From: Methanolinea sp. | Lineage (GTDB): Archaea; Halobacteriota; Methanomicrobia; Methanomicrobiales; Methanospirillaceae | NCBI GenBank assembly: GCA_025453675.1 | Contig: JALOPW010000001.1 | Span: forward strand, 62,001-126,000 | Reading direction: 5' to 3' | DNA: 64,000 bases | Part shown: one piece after another, positions 36,515-44,845 of the stretch | Numbering within the stretch: position 1 is the stretch's first letter | Layout: the number at the start of each line of letters is the position of its first letter | Program-made: the position numbers and the translations under genes | The notes under the pieces: generated by a model | What the model was told of the DNA's origin: nothing | The model's database searches: none | The model's input: the letters and a program-made list of their open reading frames with translations, nothing else

Positions 36515-37012
36515 ATGGATATCTCTCTACTGGCTTTTGCCCATATCCTGGTTGCAGCAGCCGTCTGCTGGCTCAATTTCATAGTGATAGATGTTTTCTT
36601 CAGGCTCCCCGAGGCGGGTGGCGTGGTGGGGGCAACCGCCATTGGGAAGCATATTGAGAAGGGGGGAGGCGCCCTGCACGGCGGCTACATGATGGGCAAT
36701 ATCGTCTCATCCCCGGATGCGTCTGCAGGGACGCTCCTTGCCGCGTGTGGAGTATTCATCGCCGGAATCCCCGGTGGACTGCTCGCGGCACTCCTGGTGT
36801 ACATCGGCAACCGCATATGCCATGACCCCGGGTATGCCGGGACCACGGGATGCCTCACCGCTACGTTCATCATCTCGGGATTCACCCTGATCGGCTTCTC
36901 TCCGGCAGAGTTCATCGCCGGGATGGTCATCGCCATCCTGACCATCCAGGGCATCTCACACCGCCATTCCAGCCGGCTCCTCTCCACTCTCTGGAGGGTT
37001 CGGAGAGGATGA
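36515..37012 (+). CDS. ehaB: Eha membrane hydrogenase subunit EhaB
   Basis: A 165-residue membrane protein with about five hydrophobic segments, and the first gene of the Eha operon. It carries GGALHGGYMMGNIVSSPDAS and LLVYIGNRICHDPGYAGTTG, as in EhaB proteins of other methanogens. There is no ehaA-sized gene before it. Its TGA overlaps the ATG of the next gene as ATGA. The assignment rests partly on operon position. Confidence 0.78.
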   Translation: MDISLLAFAHILVAAAVCWLNFIVIDVFFRLPEAGGVVGATAIGKHIEKGGGALHGGYMMGNIVSSPDASAGTLLAACGVFIAGIPGGLLAALLVYIGNRICHDPGYAGTTGCLTATFIISGFTLIGFSPAEFIAGMVIAILTIQGISHRHSSRLLSTLWRVRRG

Positions 37013-37266
37013 CCCCACAGGAGGCCGCCCTCGCGGTGTGTGGAATCATCGCGGTGTACGCTGCAGTGAGGGTGGCCCTGGAACCTGACACCCTGCGGAA
37101 ACTGCCTTTCTTCAATGTGCTCTCCTTCGCGGTGGCAGGAAGCATTGCCCTCATCATCCCCCACCCTCTGAGTATTATCGCCGCAGCTGCCTATTTCGTG
37201 GGTTCAACGCTCGAGTCGAATGCCATTGCCAGCACCTACGCAGGAGGACTGGACCGTCGTGAATGA
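37009..37266 (+). CDS. ehaC: Eha membrane hydrogenase subunit EhaC (DUF2109)
   Basis: An 85-residue membrane protein with three hydrophobic segments, including RKLPFFNVLSFAVAGSIALI and AAAYFVGSTLESNAIASTYA. Size, position after ehaB and the DUF2109-like pattern identify it as EhaC. It overlaps both neighbours. Confidence 0.75.
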   Translation: MTPQEAALAVCGIIAVYAAVRVALEPDTLRKLPFFNVLSFAVAGSIALIIPHPLSIIAAAAYFVGSTLESNAIASTYAGGLDRRE

Positions 37267-37489
37267 GATGGTGATCCTTGCGTTTGCGGCATTGATCATC
37301 GTAGGAGCCCTTCTTACCATCAAGGAGAGCGATCCCTTCAGGAAACTCATCTCCCTCGGCATCATGATCGGTGGAGTGATCCCATTCATAGTGGACAGAG
37401 GTCTCCTCGATGTCGCCATCGCGGTGGCTCTGATCGCCCCGCTCTCAACCATTTTTACGCTGATGGTCTGCGGGAGGGGGGAGGAATGA
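37259..37489 (+). CDS. ehaD: Eha membrane hydrogenase subunit EhaD (DUF2108)
   Basis: A 76-residue membrane protein with the conserved middle section FRKLISLGIMIGGVIPFIVD. I chose the GTG start at 37259, eleven bases after an AGGAGG box (37242-37247); a longer form from the ATG at 37220 would start inside ehaC. It overlaps the end of ehaC by eight bases. Homologues are small integral membrane subunits of the Eha complex. Confidence 0.72.
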   Translation: MNEMVILAFAALIIVGALLTIKESDPFRKLISLGIMIGGVIPFIVDRGLLDVAIAVALIAPLSTIFTLMVCGRGEE

Positions 37490-37725
37490 ACCCGGAGTTC
37501 CTGCTCGGGGCTTTTCTCCTGCTTGCAGGTACAATAGCCGCGGCTTTTCCACGGCCGAAAACCTACCTGAACCGGCTGATAAACCTGGAGATCTCAGCAT
37601 GGGGACTTCTCCTGTTGATGCTTTCATATAATGAAGCCCTTGCCCTGTTGACATTCGGTGGGGTTTCAGCATTATCCGTGTATATATTCGTGAGAGTGCT
37701 GCAGAAGAAGGAGGCGGCAGGATGA
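37486..37725 (+). CDS. ehaE: Eha membrane hydrogenase subunit EhaE (DUF2107)
   Basis: A 79-residue membrane protein with PRPKTYLNRLINLEISAWG followed by a helix, matching the DUF2107 family. It overlaps the previous and next genes by ATGA junctions. Confidence 0.78.
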   Translation: MNPEFLLGAFLLLAGTIAAAFPRPKTYLNRLINLEISAWGLLLLMLSYNEALALLTFGGVSALSVYIFVRVLQKKEAAG

Positions 37726-38171
37726 TCATACAGAAGATCTCCCGGGCGCTCTCCAACTTTGACAATATCCTGCCAATATTTGCTGCAGCGTGTGCGGTGA
37801 TGTCAATCATCACACTCCTTTCCCTCCCCCTCGCGTATCATGAAGACCAGCTCTATCCCAAGCAGATAGTGCCGGGGAGCCCCCTCAATCCCTATGATCG
37901 GGGTGGGCCGCCATTCACTCAGGCAGTGATACACTCCCAGTACCCGGCGAATTCCCCTACTGCGGGGTATGTCACTTCGTACCTCACCCCGTTGTCCCTC
38001 TTCATCTCACAGCATACCTCTTACATGGGGACCACTATCGTGGCCCATCCCGGCGGAATCCTGGACGAGATCCTCTATAACACCCGGGGTTTGGATACGG
38101 TCGTCGAGCCGACTATCCTGTTCATTGCATTTGCTATCGCGGCCTATATCTTCAGGAAGCGGGAGGCCTGA
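37722..38171 (+). CDS. ehaF: Eha membrane hydrogenase subunit EhaF (DUF2106)
   Basis: A 149-residue protein with one hydrophobic segment near the N-terminus and one at the C-terminus. The central soluble region contains YPKQIVPGSPLNPYDRGGPP and ILDEILYNTRGLDTVVEPTI, typical of DUF2106. The position fits EhaF. Confidence 0.8.
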   Translation: MIIQKISRALSNFDNILPIFAAACAVMSIITLLSLPLAYHEDQLYPKQIVPGSPLNPYDRGGPPFTQAVIHSQYPANSPTAGYVTSYLTPLSLFISQHTSYMGTTIVAHPGGILDEILYNTRGLDTVVEPTILFIAFAIAAYIFRKREA

Positions 38172-38174
38172 AAG

Positions 38175-38777
38175 ATGTGGAACGAGTACTCCATTGGCCT
38201 TGCAGTGGCGTTTTTATGTGCACTCATCGGGTCCCTGGCGCTCACCCGGGAAAGGGATGACCTCCACAAACTCCTGCTGATCGACCTGGTGGAGACGGCG
38301 TCACTGGCGGTGATTGCGCTCATCGGAACCGACCTTGCCGAGGCGCTCATCCTCCCCGGCCTGGTAGTGGGAATCGCGGAACTCCTGGCCCTCTCGCAGA
38401 TCTACCTCACCAAGGAGGGGTACCAGTCATACCCGGTGAAGGGGTTGAATATCGAGGTGATGATGAGATCACCGGCCCCCGTCATCATCTCCACCTTCCT
38501 GGTGGTGTACGGCATCATCCTCTCCGGGTTCACCGGAGGGGGAATTGCCGGCCTTGGCGTCGTGTTCTTCCTGATGAGCAGGAGCTTTTGCGGTAATTTC
38601 CATATTCTTGAGATGGCGAGCGGCATCTCCTGGGCACTCTGGGTCGCGGCCTTCTTTGTCTTCATGTTCCTCCCTGAGTGGTGGTACCTTGCCCTGATGG
38701 GTGCCGCACTCGGGATCCTCCTGAAGGTGATCACCAAGATGTCCCTTGTCGGGGCCATGTGGGGTGAACCGGAATGA
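38175..38777 (+). CDS. ehaG: Eha membrane hydrogenase subunit EhaG (DUF2105)
   Basis: A 200-residue membrane protein with about six helices, with the conserved region LLIDLVETASLAVIALIGTD and LALSQIYLTKEGYQ. Size and pattern match the DUF2105 family (EhaG). Its stop overlaps the start of ehaH. Confidence 0.8.
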   Translation: MWNEYSIGLAVAFLCALIGSLALTRERDDLHKLLLIDLVETASLAVIALIGTDLAEALILPGLVVGIAELLALSQIYLTKEGYQSYPVKGLNIEVMMRSPAPVIISTFLVVYGIILSGFTGGGIAGLGVVFFLMSRSFCGNFHILEMASGISWALWVAAFFVFMFLPEWWYLALMGAALGILLKVITKMSLVGAMWGEPE

Positions 38778-39427
38778 ATGAGATCGGGGGGGCTCCCCTC
38801 TTCTTCCTGGAGTTCGGGGACATCGTGATCTACTTCACTCCATTCACCATCACCCTCTTCCTCCTGGCGCTGGTCTTTACGGTGTTTGTACTGGTGAGCC
38901 GCCCCGAACGGCAGATCGATATCGCATTCGGGGGAGACGCGTACTATGCCAAGGAGATCTCGCTCTCTGAACTGCGGTTCCGCCGCTTCATGTCGATTGC
39001 CTGCGGCCTTGCCTGCATGGGTGCCATGGTGACCGGAGATGTCTTTGATTTCACCCTCTTCGTCTCCCTCGTGGGGATCTGCAACGTGGGTATAGTGGCG
39101 GCGGTGAAGAGCAGGCACGTGCAGAATGCTGCCTACCAGTACGGCCTGGTGGCGCTCGCGGGAACCGTTCCCCTGTTCGCGGCGGCAGCAATGGTTGCCG
39201 CAACCACGGGGACGCTCTCGATGCTCGAACTTGCAAAAGACACCATTCAGGTTCCGCTCGCAGCAAGAGCCCTCCTGGTGCTCGGGGTGATGGGAGAGGG
39301 GATGGCCCCGTTCTACGCGGCCAAGGCCGAGATGTTCCGTGCTCCAGGGGCCCCCTATGTGATTATGTGCTCGCTCTCCTCCCTCCTGATCTTCTTGAGG
39401 GTGGCTGAGGTGATCCTGCTGCTGTGA
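38774..39427 (+). CDS. ehaH: Eha membrane hydrogenase subunit EhaH (antiporter-like)
   Basis: A 217-residue membrane protein with about six segments. The second half (QYGLVALAGTVPLFAAAAMV, then VMGEGMAPFYAAKAEMFRAP) resembles part of the NuoL/M/N antiporter fold, as described for EhaH. It probably belongs to the ion-translocating part of the complex. Confidence 0.78.
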   Translation: MNEIGGAPLFFLEFGDIVIYFTPFTITLFLLALVFTVFVLVSRPERQIDIAFGGDAYYAKEISLSELRFRRFMSIACGLACMGAMVTGDVFDFTLFVSLVGICNVGIVAAVKSRHVQNAAYQYGLVALAGTVPLFAAAAMVAATTGTLSMLELAKDTIQVPLAARALLVLGVMGEGMAPFYAAKAEMFRAPGAPYVIMCSLSSLLIFLRVAEVILLL

Positions 39428-39436
39428 GGTGAAGGA

Positions 39437-39640
39437 ATGAAGAAACAGTATGCCCTTGCATTGACGTTGATTGCGGCCGTGTCAGGAATTGGAGCCATGG
39501 CCCTTTCCCTGTGGAACCTCCTCCCCTCCTGGGCCTATGCGGGTGTGCTGGTGATCGGATTCCCGCTCTTCGTGCTGGGGCTCGGGCTGTACTGGATGGC
39601 TCGCGAGGGGGAGGCGGACATACCGTTCCTGGGGTACTGA
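39437..39640 (+). CDS. ehaI: Eha membrane hydrogenase subunit EhaI
   Basis: A 67-residue membrane protein with two helices and a short C-terminal tail (EGEADIPFLGY). It is assigned from size and position between ehaH and ehaJ. The sequence alone would not identify it. Confidence 0.65.
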   Translation: MKKQYALALTLIAAVSGIGAMALSLWNLLPSWAYAGVLVIGFPLFVLGLGLYWMAREGEADIPFLGY

Positions 39641-39642
39641 AG

Positions 39643-40485
39643 ATGATCGCCGAGCTGCTCTTCGCCACGTTCTTCGGGCTCCTCCTCCTGGGCATTCACC
39701 GCAAGGTGATTGCCCGCATCCAGAGGAGGCCCGGTCCCCCGGTATGGCAGGAGATCCTGCACATGCTGAAATTCTCCTTCAAGACCACCTGGGTGCCCGC
39801 GACCGCGAGTACCACCCTCTTCGTGGGAGTGGTCCTGGTCGCCATCGGGATATGGACAGCGGCGCTCTTTGTGGTCCTGTCAGGAGGGAGCCTCCTCGTT
39901 ATCTTTGCTATCTACATGCTCCACAAGATCGTGGAGCACGGATTCGGGCTCTCATCGGGTTCCCCGTATGGCAAATTCGGCGGTGTCCGCTCGGTGATCT
40001 CCGCAGCTTCCGAGATCCCCCTCATGGTGAGCGTGGCCGCGATTGCCATATTCACCAAATCGCTGATGATATCGGATATAGTGGCATACCAGCAGTCATA
40101 CGGGCCCCTTCTCTTCACTGTCCCGCTCGCGGCGGTGGCAATGTACGTGGTCCTCCTCTCGAAGATGCCCTTTGGCCCCTTCTCTATCGTAGAGAGCAAG
40201 GAGCTCGTCAGCGGTTACAAGACCGAACACTTCGGGGTGTGGAGGGCAGGCCTCGAGATCTGCAACGGCCTGAAGACGTATGTCCTCCTCCTGACCTTTA
40301 TCCTGGTCTTCGCAGGCGGCCTTCCCCTGTGGACAATCCTCCTCCTGATGCTCCTGATAACCATGTCGCTCTCTTTTGTATGCGCCCTCTCCCCCATGTT
40401 ATCTCCATATGACAGTGTGACCATCCAGACCCTCATCGCCGGGCTCATGGTGCTCTACGTCGCCATCCTCGGGGTGGTGTCATGA
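39643..40485 (+). CDS. ehaJ: Eha membrane hydrogenase subunit EhaJ (NuoH-like)
   Basis: A 280-residue membrane protein with about eight segments. It has the NuoH/HyfC signature RKVIARIQRRPGPPVWQEIL near the N-terminus and KMPFGPFSIVESKELVSGYK, the conserved loop with a Glu near the quinone or ferredoxin side. EhaJ links the peripheral hydrogenase arm to the membrane arm. The frame is open to 39511, but the ATG at 39643 is just past the ehaI stop and fits the family. Confidence 0.88.
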   Translation: MIAELLFATFFGLLLLGIHRKVIARIQRRPGPPVWQEILHMLKFSFKTTWVPATASTTLFVGVVLVAIGIWTAALFVVLSGGSLLVIFAIYMLHKIVEHGFGLSSGSPYGKFGGVRSVISAASEIPLMVSVAAIAIFTKSLMISDIVAYQQSYGPLLFTVPLAAVAMYVVLLSKMPFGPFSIVESKELVSGYKTEHFGVWRAGLEICNGLKTYVLLLTFILVFAGGLPLWTILLLMLLITMSLSFVCALSPMLSPYDSVTIQTLIAGLMVLYVAILGVVS

Positions 40486-40724
40486 TCAGAGAAGTATTGG
40501 TGCTTGGGACGCTCATCTATATCCTGATTATCGCCGTGCAGTTGATCGACCGACCCTCCCTCTGGCTGCAGAGCCTTCTGATCGTGGTCGCGCTGGCCCT
40601 TGCCACCGGTGTGTACTGGTTCCGCGAGGAACTCCGTCTCCAGCGGTGGGAGGTCATGGCGTTGTGGGTTGCAGTATTCCTGTTCGTTGCCTACGGCCTG
40701 GCAAGATTCGGAGGCCTGCTATGA
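40482..40724 (+). CDS. ehaL: Eha membrane hydrogenase subunit EhaL-like (DUF2104)
   Basis: An 80-residue membrane protein with three helices, with the conserved middle YWFREELRLQRWEVMALWV. Size and position suggest EhaL (DUF2104); ehaK cannot be excluded. It overlaps both neighbours by ATGA. Confidence 0.6.
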   Translation: MIREVLVLGTLIYILIIAVQLIDRPSLWLQSLLIVVALALATGVYWFREELRLQRWEVMALWVAVFLFVAYGLARFGGLL

Positions 40725-41110
40725 AGGAGCCGCTCTATGAGAAAGATCTCATATCCATGAAATATGCGATCCTGGAGAGCAGGCGGCATGACCGGATGGT
40801 GCGAGAGATCGCCGCGGACCTGGGAGTCCCCCAGCTCAGGATGCGACGCTACCTCATGGACCGTTTCGACATGCTCCTCCTTGAGAACCTGCCAGCCCGC
40901 TATGAGCAGGGTAAGATGATGCGCCAGGACGCGCCTGAACCCGAACGGCAACTGGGAGCACACCTCTACACGCATGCCGTCCCCCTCATCGGCGAGGAGC
41001 GGATGGCACAGATACTCACCGGGGTGAAGGAGATGGTTCGCGGAGGGACTTCCATGGGCCAGGCAGTGCTCTCTGGAAAGGACAGGATAAGAAAGGAGAT
41101 CATCACATGA
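40721..41110 (+). CDS. ehaM: Eha membrane hydrogenase subunit EhaM (DUF1959)
   Basis: A 129-residue soluble, helical protein (MKYAILESRRHDRMVREIAA, then KEMVRGGTSMGQAVLSGKDR), matching the DUF1959 family. It is a non-membrane accessory subunit without known cofactor ligands. It overlaps ehaN by ATGA. Confidence 0.8.
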   Translation: MKEPLYEKDLISMKYAILESRRHDRMVREIAADLGVPQLRMRRYLMDRFDMLLLENLPARYEQGKMMRQDAPEPERQLGAHLYTHAVPLIGEERMAQILTGVKEMVRGGTSMGQAVLSGKDRIRKEIIT

Positions 41111-41562
41111 CCCTTCTGCAGTCCCTGAAGAACCTGGTCAGGTCAAAGTCCATCCACGTCGCCTACGTGGACGTGGGCTCCTGCAATGGCTGCGACATCG
41201 AGGTGCTGGCCTGCCTTGCCCCGCGGTATGATATCGAGCAGTATGGCATCTACGTGCACAACAACCCGAGGGAGGCGGATGTGCTCCTGGTGATCGGGGC
41301 CTATACCCCCGGGTGGGAGGGGAAGCTGGAGGGCCTCTGGGAGAAGATCCCCGATCCCAAGGTGGCGATCGCCATCGGGAACTGCCCCATCTCCGGCTGT
41401 CTCTTTGCCCGCCCCCACACCCTGGTGGATCCCCCTGTCTCAAAACACATCCCTATCGCGGCACAGGTGCCGGGTTGCCCACCCAGGCCTACAGAGATCC
41501 TCTCTGCAATCCTCGCGGTGGCACCCACGGTCTTCGAGGACTACGAGGTGAGGAAGCGATGA
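41107..41562 (+). CDS. ehaN: Eha [NiFe] hydrogenase small subunit EhaN (NuoB-like)
   Basis: A 151-residue NuoB-like subunit. Ligands for the proximal [4Fe-4S] cluster are seen in SCNGCDIEVLA, the later IGNCPISGC and PGCPPRP. This cluster passes electrons between the NiFe site and ferredoxin proteins. It is encoded directly before the large subunit, with an ATGA overlap. Confidence 0.93.
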   Translation: MTLLQSLKNLVRSKSIHVAYVDVGSCNGCDIEVLACLAPRYDIEQYGIYVHNNPREADVLLVIGAYTPGWEGKLEGLWEKIPDPKVAIAIGNCPISGCLFARPHTLVDPPVSKHIPIAAQVPGCPPRPTEILSAILAVAPTVFEDYEVRKR

Positions 41563-42647
41563 AACGGACGGTTGACGTCTCCATCCCCGTCGGCCCCGTC
41601 CACCCCTGCTGGAAGGAGCCTGCCCGGGTAAAGTGCGAGACCCGGGGGGAGCTCGTCCTCTCTGCCGAGGTCGAGCTTGGCTACATGAAGAAGGGGATCG
41701 AGCGGATCATGCGGGGGAGGCCCTGGCAGGAGGTGATGTTCCTCGCCGAACGCGTCTGCGGGATCTGCTCTGTCATCCACAACATGGTCTTTATCGAGGC
41801 GCTTGAGCACATAAGTGGTATCGAAGTCCCGGAACGGGCCGCACTGCTCCGGGTGATCGTGAATGAACTCGATCGTATGCAGAGCCATATCCTGGCCAAT
41901 TTCTCTTACTGTTACACGATAGAGCACGAGACGCTGGGGATGTACCTGCTGGATACCAGAGAGAAGGTCATGGACGAGCTGGAGCGGATAACAGGAGCCC
42001 GGGTCACCTGTGCGTATATCGTCCCCGGGGGGGTGCGGTTCGATCTCCGGTCCGAGGATGCACTCCATCTGAGGGCCAGTCTGGATGCCCTGGAGCAGAA
42101 TATCACCCGTTACATCGGAATGTTCGAGCACGGCCCACTCATTGCACTCAGAAGCCGGGGGATCGGTATCCTCACCAGAGACGCAGCCAGGGAAGCCTGC
42201 GCAGTCGGTCCCACGGCCCGGGCAAGTGGCCTAGCGGAGACCGACAGGCGGCTTATGCATCCCACCTATCAGAAGCTTCGCTTTACTCCTGTCTCCCGCG
42301 AGGAGGGGGACAATTTTGCCAGGATCATGGTCAGGTTCCAGGAGGTGCTCCAGAGCATCGCCCTGATTCGCACGTGTCTCGACACGCTTCCCGAGGGGCC
42401 CATCAGGGGCGGGGGAATCCCCGGGGCGGGCGAGATCGCCTATTCAGGGGAGGCACCCCGGGGGGAGCTCTCTTATTTCATCAAGACTGATGCTGCGGGC
42501 AGGGTGCTTGAGATCTCCATCCAGACCCCCTCCATCATGAATATCGAGGCCTGCTGCCACTACATGTTAAAGGGTGTAGCCTCCCTCGCGGATGTACCGT
42601 CGACTTTTGTCTCATCAGACCCCTGCATCGCCTGCACGGAGCGGTGA
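41559..42647 (+). CDS. ehaO: Eha [NiFe] hydrogenase large subunit EhaO
   Basis: A 362-residue NuoD/HycE-like subunit that holds the NiFe site. The two CxxC pairs binding Ni and Fe are present: RVCGICSVIH and DPCIACTER at the C-terminus. There is no C-terminal extension after the second pair, so it probably needs no endopeptidase processing, as noted for some Ech/Eha-type enzymes. The start at 41559 overlaps the ehaN stop by four bases. Confidence 0.93.
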   Translation: MKRTVDVSIPVGPVHPCWKEPARVKCETRGELVLSAEVELGYMKKGIERIMRGRPWQEVMFLAERVCGICSVIHNMVFIEALEHISGIEVPERAALLRVIVNELDRMQSHILANFSYCYTIEHETLGMYLLDTREKVMDELERITGARVTCAYIVPGGVRFDLRSEDALHLRASLDALEQNITRYIGMFEHGPLIALRSRGIGILTRDAAREACAVGPTARASGLAETDRRLMHPTYQKLRFTPVSREEGDNFARIMVRFQEVLQSIALIRTCLDTLPEGPIRGGGIPGAGEIAYSGEAPRGELSYFIKTDAAGRVLEISIQTPSIMNIEACCHYMLKGVASLADVPSTFVSSDPCIACTER

Positions 42648-42648
42648 T

Positions 42649-42924
42649 ATGCCACTCTCCATTGTCTATTACGCAAGAGAGTTTCTCAGGCGGGAATGGC
42701 TCACGAAGTTTTTCGCAGCAAGGACTGCCCCCCTGGTCATCCCCTCTTACTTCCGGAATTACCCCGAGCTGACAGGGAAGACCTGCACCCACCACCTCTT
42801 CTGCATGATGGCCTGCCCGGCCCCGGGGGCCATTGATGTGATCCACACCCCTGAAGGGTGGCAGCCCCGCATCCACATTGGCCACTGCATACAACACCAG
42901 GCTCTCCTTCTCTTTTTTGATTGA
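42649..42924 (+). CDS. Ferredoxin-like EhaP relative, degenerate
   Basis: A 91-residue protein with an N-terminus like NuoI/EhaP-type ferredoxins (MPLSIVYYAREFLRREWLTK, then GKTCTHHLFCMMACPAPGAI). The cluster motif has CTHH in place of the usual CxxC, leaving three of four Cys plus a His. The next expected motif is cut short: HIGHCIQHQALLLFFD and a stop, where a second CxxCxxCxxxCP would be. It is probably a decayed or specialised ehaP, disrupted near 42880-42924. A functional three-Cys cluster is possible. Confidence 0.65.
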   Translation: MPLSIVYYAREFLRREWLTKFFAARTAPLVIPSYFRNYPELTGKTCTHHLFCMMACPAPGAIDVIHTPEGWQPRIHIGHCIQHQALLLFFD

Positions 42925-42925
42925 T

Positions 42926-43183
42926 GTGGATACCGAAAAGTGCATGGGGTGCGGGAACTGTGCAGTGGCATGCCCGGTGAACAAGCTGATCGATGCCCAG
43001 ATGGCTCATGGAGGGCGGGCGTCCACCGACGACCTCCTGCTCAAGGTGAGCGAGGGGAAATGCCGTGTGCTCCATGTGGAGAAATGCACGGGATGCAAGA
43101 CCTGTGAGCATCACTGCCCCAATGAAGCCATCCATGTCGCACGTCTCCTTGAGGCGGTCCATGCACCCGAGGAGGAGGTATGA
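42926..43183 (+). CDS. fwdG: Formylmethanofuran dehydrogenase subunit G (two [4Fe-4S] ferredoxin)
   Basis: An 85-residue ferredoxin with two intact clusters, KCMGCGNCAVACPVNKLIDA and KCTGCKTCEHHCPNEAIHV. Its position just before fwdD fits FwdG, the electron carrier that feeds the FwdB active site. The GTG at 42926 directly follows the stop of the EhaP-like frame; a TTG at 42917 is also possible, and the frame is open to 42878. A small overlap with the preceding frame is likely. Confidence 0.85.
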   Translation: MDTEKCMGCGNCAVACPVNKLIDAQMAHGGRASTDDLLLKVSEGKCRVLHVEKCTGCKTCEHHCPNEAIHVARLLEAVHAPEEEV

Positions 43184-43569
43184 AGTTCTTCCTGAACACC
43201 GGCCGGACAATCAAACAGGGATCTTTTGTTGAACGGAAGAACAGCCCCGCCTACCTGGAGGAGGCCTCGACCCTTCGCATGAACCCTGTAGACATGATGG
43301 ACCTGATGGTGGAGGACGGGGACCATGTCAGCGTAAGGAGCGGGGTTGGCGAGGTGGTGATGAGGGTCAGGCCAAATCCAGGGCTTGCCCGGGGGAGGAC
43401 CTTTGTCTGTCTTGGGCCGTACGCAAACCATATCGTCAGCCCCGAGACCCATGGTACCGGGATGCCTGATTTCAAGGCAACCATGGTGATTATTGAGCCA
43501 ACAGGGAACCCTGTGAGCTCTGTCGCCGCGCTGATGGGATCATGTGGAGGGGTCCCGTATGAAGATTGA
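43180..43569 (+). CDS. fwdD: Formylmethanofuran dehydrogenase subunit D
   Basis: A 129-residue protein with a molybdopterin dinucleotide-binding beta-barrel fold: MNPVDMMDLMVEDGDHVSVR and TFVCLGPYANHIVSPETHGT. FwdD completes the pterin-binding pocket of the tungsten or molybdenum FMFDH catalytic subunit. It overlaps the genes before and after it. Confidence 0.93.
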   Translation: MKFFLNTGRTIKQGSFVERKNSPAYLEEASTLRMNPVDMMDLMVEDGDHVSVRSGVGEVVMRVRPNPGLARGRTFVCLGPYANHIVSPETHGTGMPDFKATMVIIEPTGNPVSSVAALMGSCGGVPYED

Positions 43570-44845
43570 GGACGTGGTCTGCCCGTTCTGCGGGTGCCTC
43601 TGCGACGACCTCGTGGTCCAGGTTGAGGGGAACAGGGTGGTGAACGTGGAGAATGGCTGCACGCTCGCGAATGAAAAGTTCATGGGAGATCACCGCCTGG
43701 AGACCCCAATCAGGAGATCTGGAAAAAAATGGGAACGTATCTCCTATGATGAGGCAATTGCCGAGACCGCGGGTATTCTGCTCGATGCAGACCGCCCCCT
43801 CCTCTACGGGTGGAGCGGGACCTATGGCGAGGCCCAGACCATCGGGGTCCACCTGGCCGAGGTCCTGGGGGCGGTCATCGACAACACCTCCACGGTCTGC
43901 CACGGCCCCTCCATCATGGCCATACAGGAGGTGGGCCATCCAGGCTGCACCCTCGGGCAGATCAAGAACCGGGCCGACGTGGTGATATACTGGGCGGCGA
44001 ATCCCATCGAGGCCCATCCCCGGCACATGAGCCGTTATACCACGTTCGCAGACGGATTCTTTGTGAAAAATGCATTCAGGGAGCGGAAGGTGATCGTGGT
44101 GGACGTTCGGGAGACCGACTCCTCACAAATTGCCGACGAGTTCGTGAAGGTGAATCCCGGTGGTGACTATGCAATCCTCTCCGCGCTCAGGGCGATCGTC
44201 CGGGGGAAGCGGGATATCATTCCGCCGAATGTGGAGGGGGTGTCGCGTGAGCAGCTCTTCCGGGTGGCGGAGATCTGCATGGCGGCAAAATTCGGGGCCA
44301 TCTTCTTTGGGGTGGGCCTCACGATGGCTTCGGGGAAGTACAAGAACATCAGGAATGCGATCGAGCTGACCGAGGAGCTGAACCGGCATACCAAGTTCAC
44401 CATCTCCCCCATGCGGGGGCACTGGAACGTATACGGTTCAAACGAGGTGTTCACCTGGATCACCGGGTACCCCTATGCGGTCGATTTCGCCCGGGGAATC
44501 GCATTCTATAACCCAGGGGAGACGACCAGCGTTGATATTCTCAGGCGGGGAGAGTGCGATGCCTGCCTGGTGGTGGCGAGCGACCCGGGGGCCCACTTCC
44601 CGCGAGCATGCGCCGAACACCTGGCCCGCATTCCCACCATCCAGATCGACCCCCATGTGAATGCCACCACTCACCTGTCACAAATCCAGATACCAGTGGC
44701 GGTGACCGGCATAGACGCCGAGGGGACGGCGTATCGCATGGACGGGGTACCCTTACGGACCAGGAAACTTTTCCAGGGGAGCCACCCCGACGACCTTGAG
44801 GTTTTGGAGAAGATATACGCCATCGTCAGGGAGGCGAAAGGATAA
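43559..44845 (+). CDS. fwdB: Formylmethanofuran dehydrogenase catalytic subunit B
   Basis: A 428-residue molybdopterin-type enzyme. It starts MKIEDVVCPFCGCLCDDLVV, with the [4Fe-4S] cluster ligands, and has TVCHGPS, where the metal-ligand residue is Cys, not selenocysteine. It reduces CO2 to formate within the FwdABC complex, using ferredoxin electrons. I take the ATG at 43559, which overlaps the end of fwdD by eleven bases and gives the family's normal N-terminus; the frame is open to 43544. Whether it uses W or Mo cannot be told. Confidence 0.93.
   Translation: MKIEDVVCPFCGCLCDDLVVQVEGNRVVNVENGCTLANEKFMGDHRLETPIRRSGKKWERISYDEAIAETAGILLDADRPLLYGWSGTYGEAQTIGVHLAEVLGAVIDNTSTVCHGPSIMAIQEVGHPGCTLGQIKNRADVVIYWAANPIEAHPRHMSRYTTFADGFFVKNAFRERKVIVVDVRETDSSQIADEFVKVNPGGDYAILSALRAIVRGKRDIIPPNVEGVSREQLFRVAEICMAAKFGAIFFGVGLTMASGKYKNIRNAIELTEELNRHTKFTISPMRGHWNVYGSNEVFTWITGYPYAVDFARGIAFYNPGETTSVDILRRGECDACLVVASDPGAHFPRACAEHLARIPTIQIDPHVNATTHLSQIQIPVAVTGIDAEGTAYRMDGVPLRTRKLFQGSHPDDLEVLEKIYAIVREAKG

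Noticed and set aside
43559-44845. Possible selenocysteine in FwdB
   Set aside because: The metal-ligand position in TVCHGPS is a plain Cys codon (TGC), and no in-frame TGA occurs.
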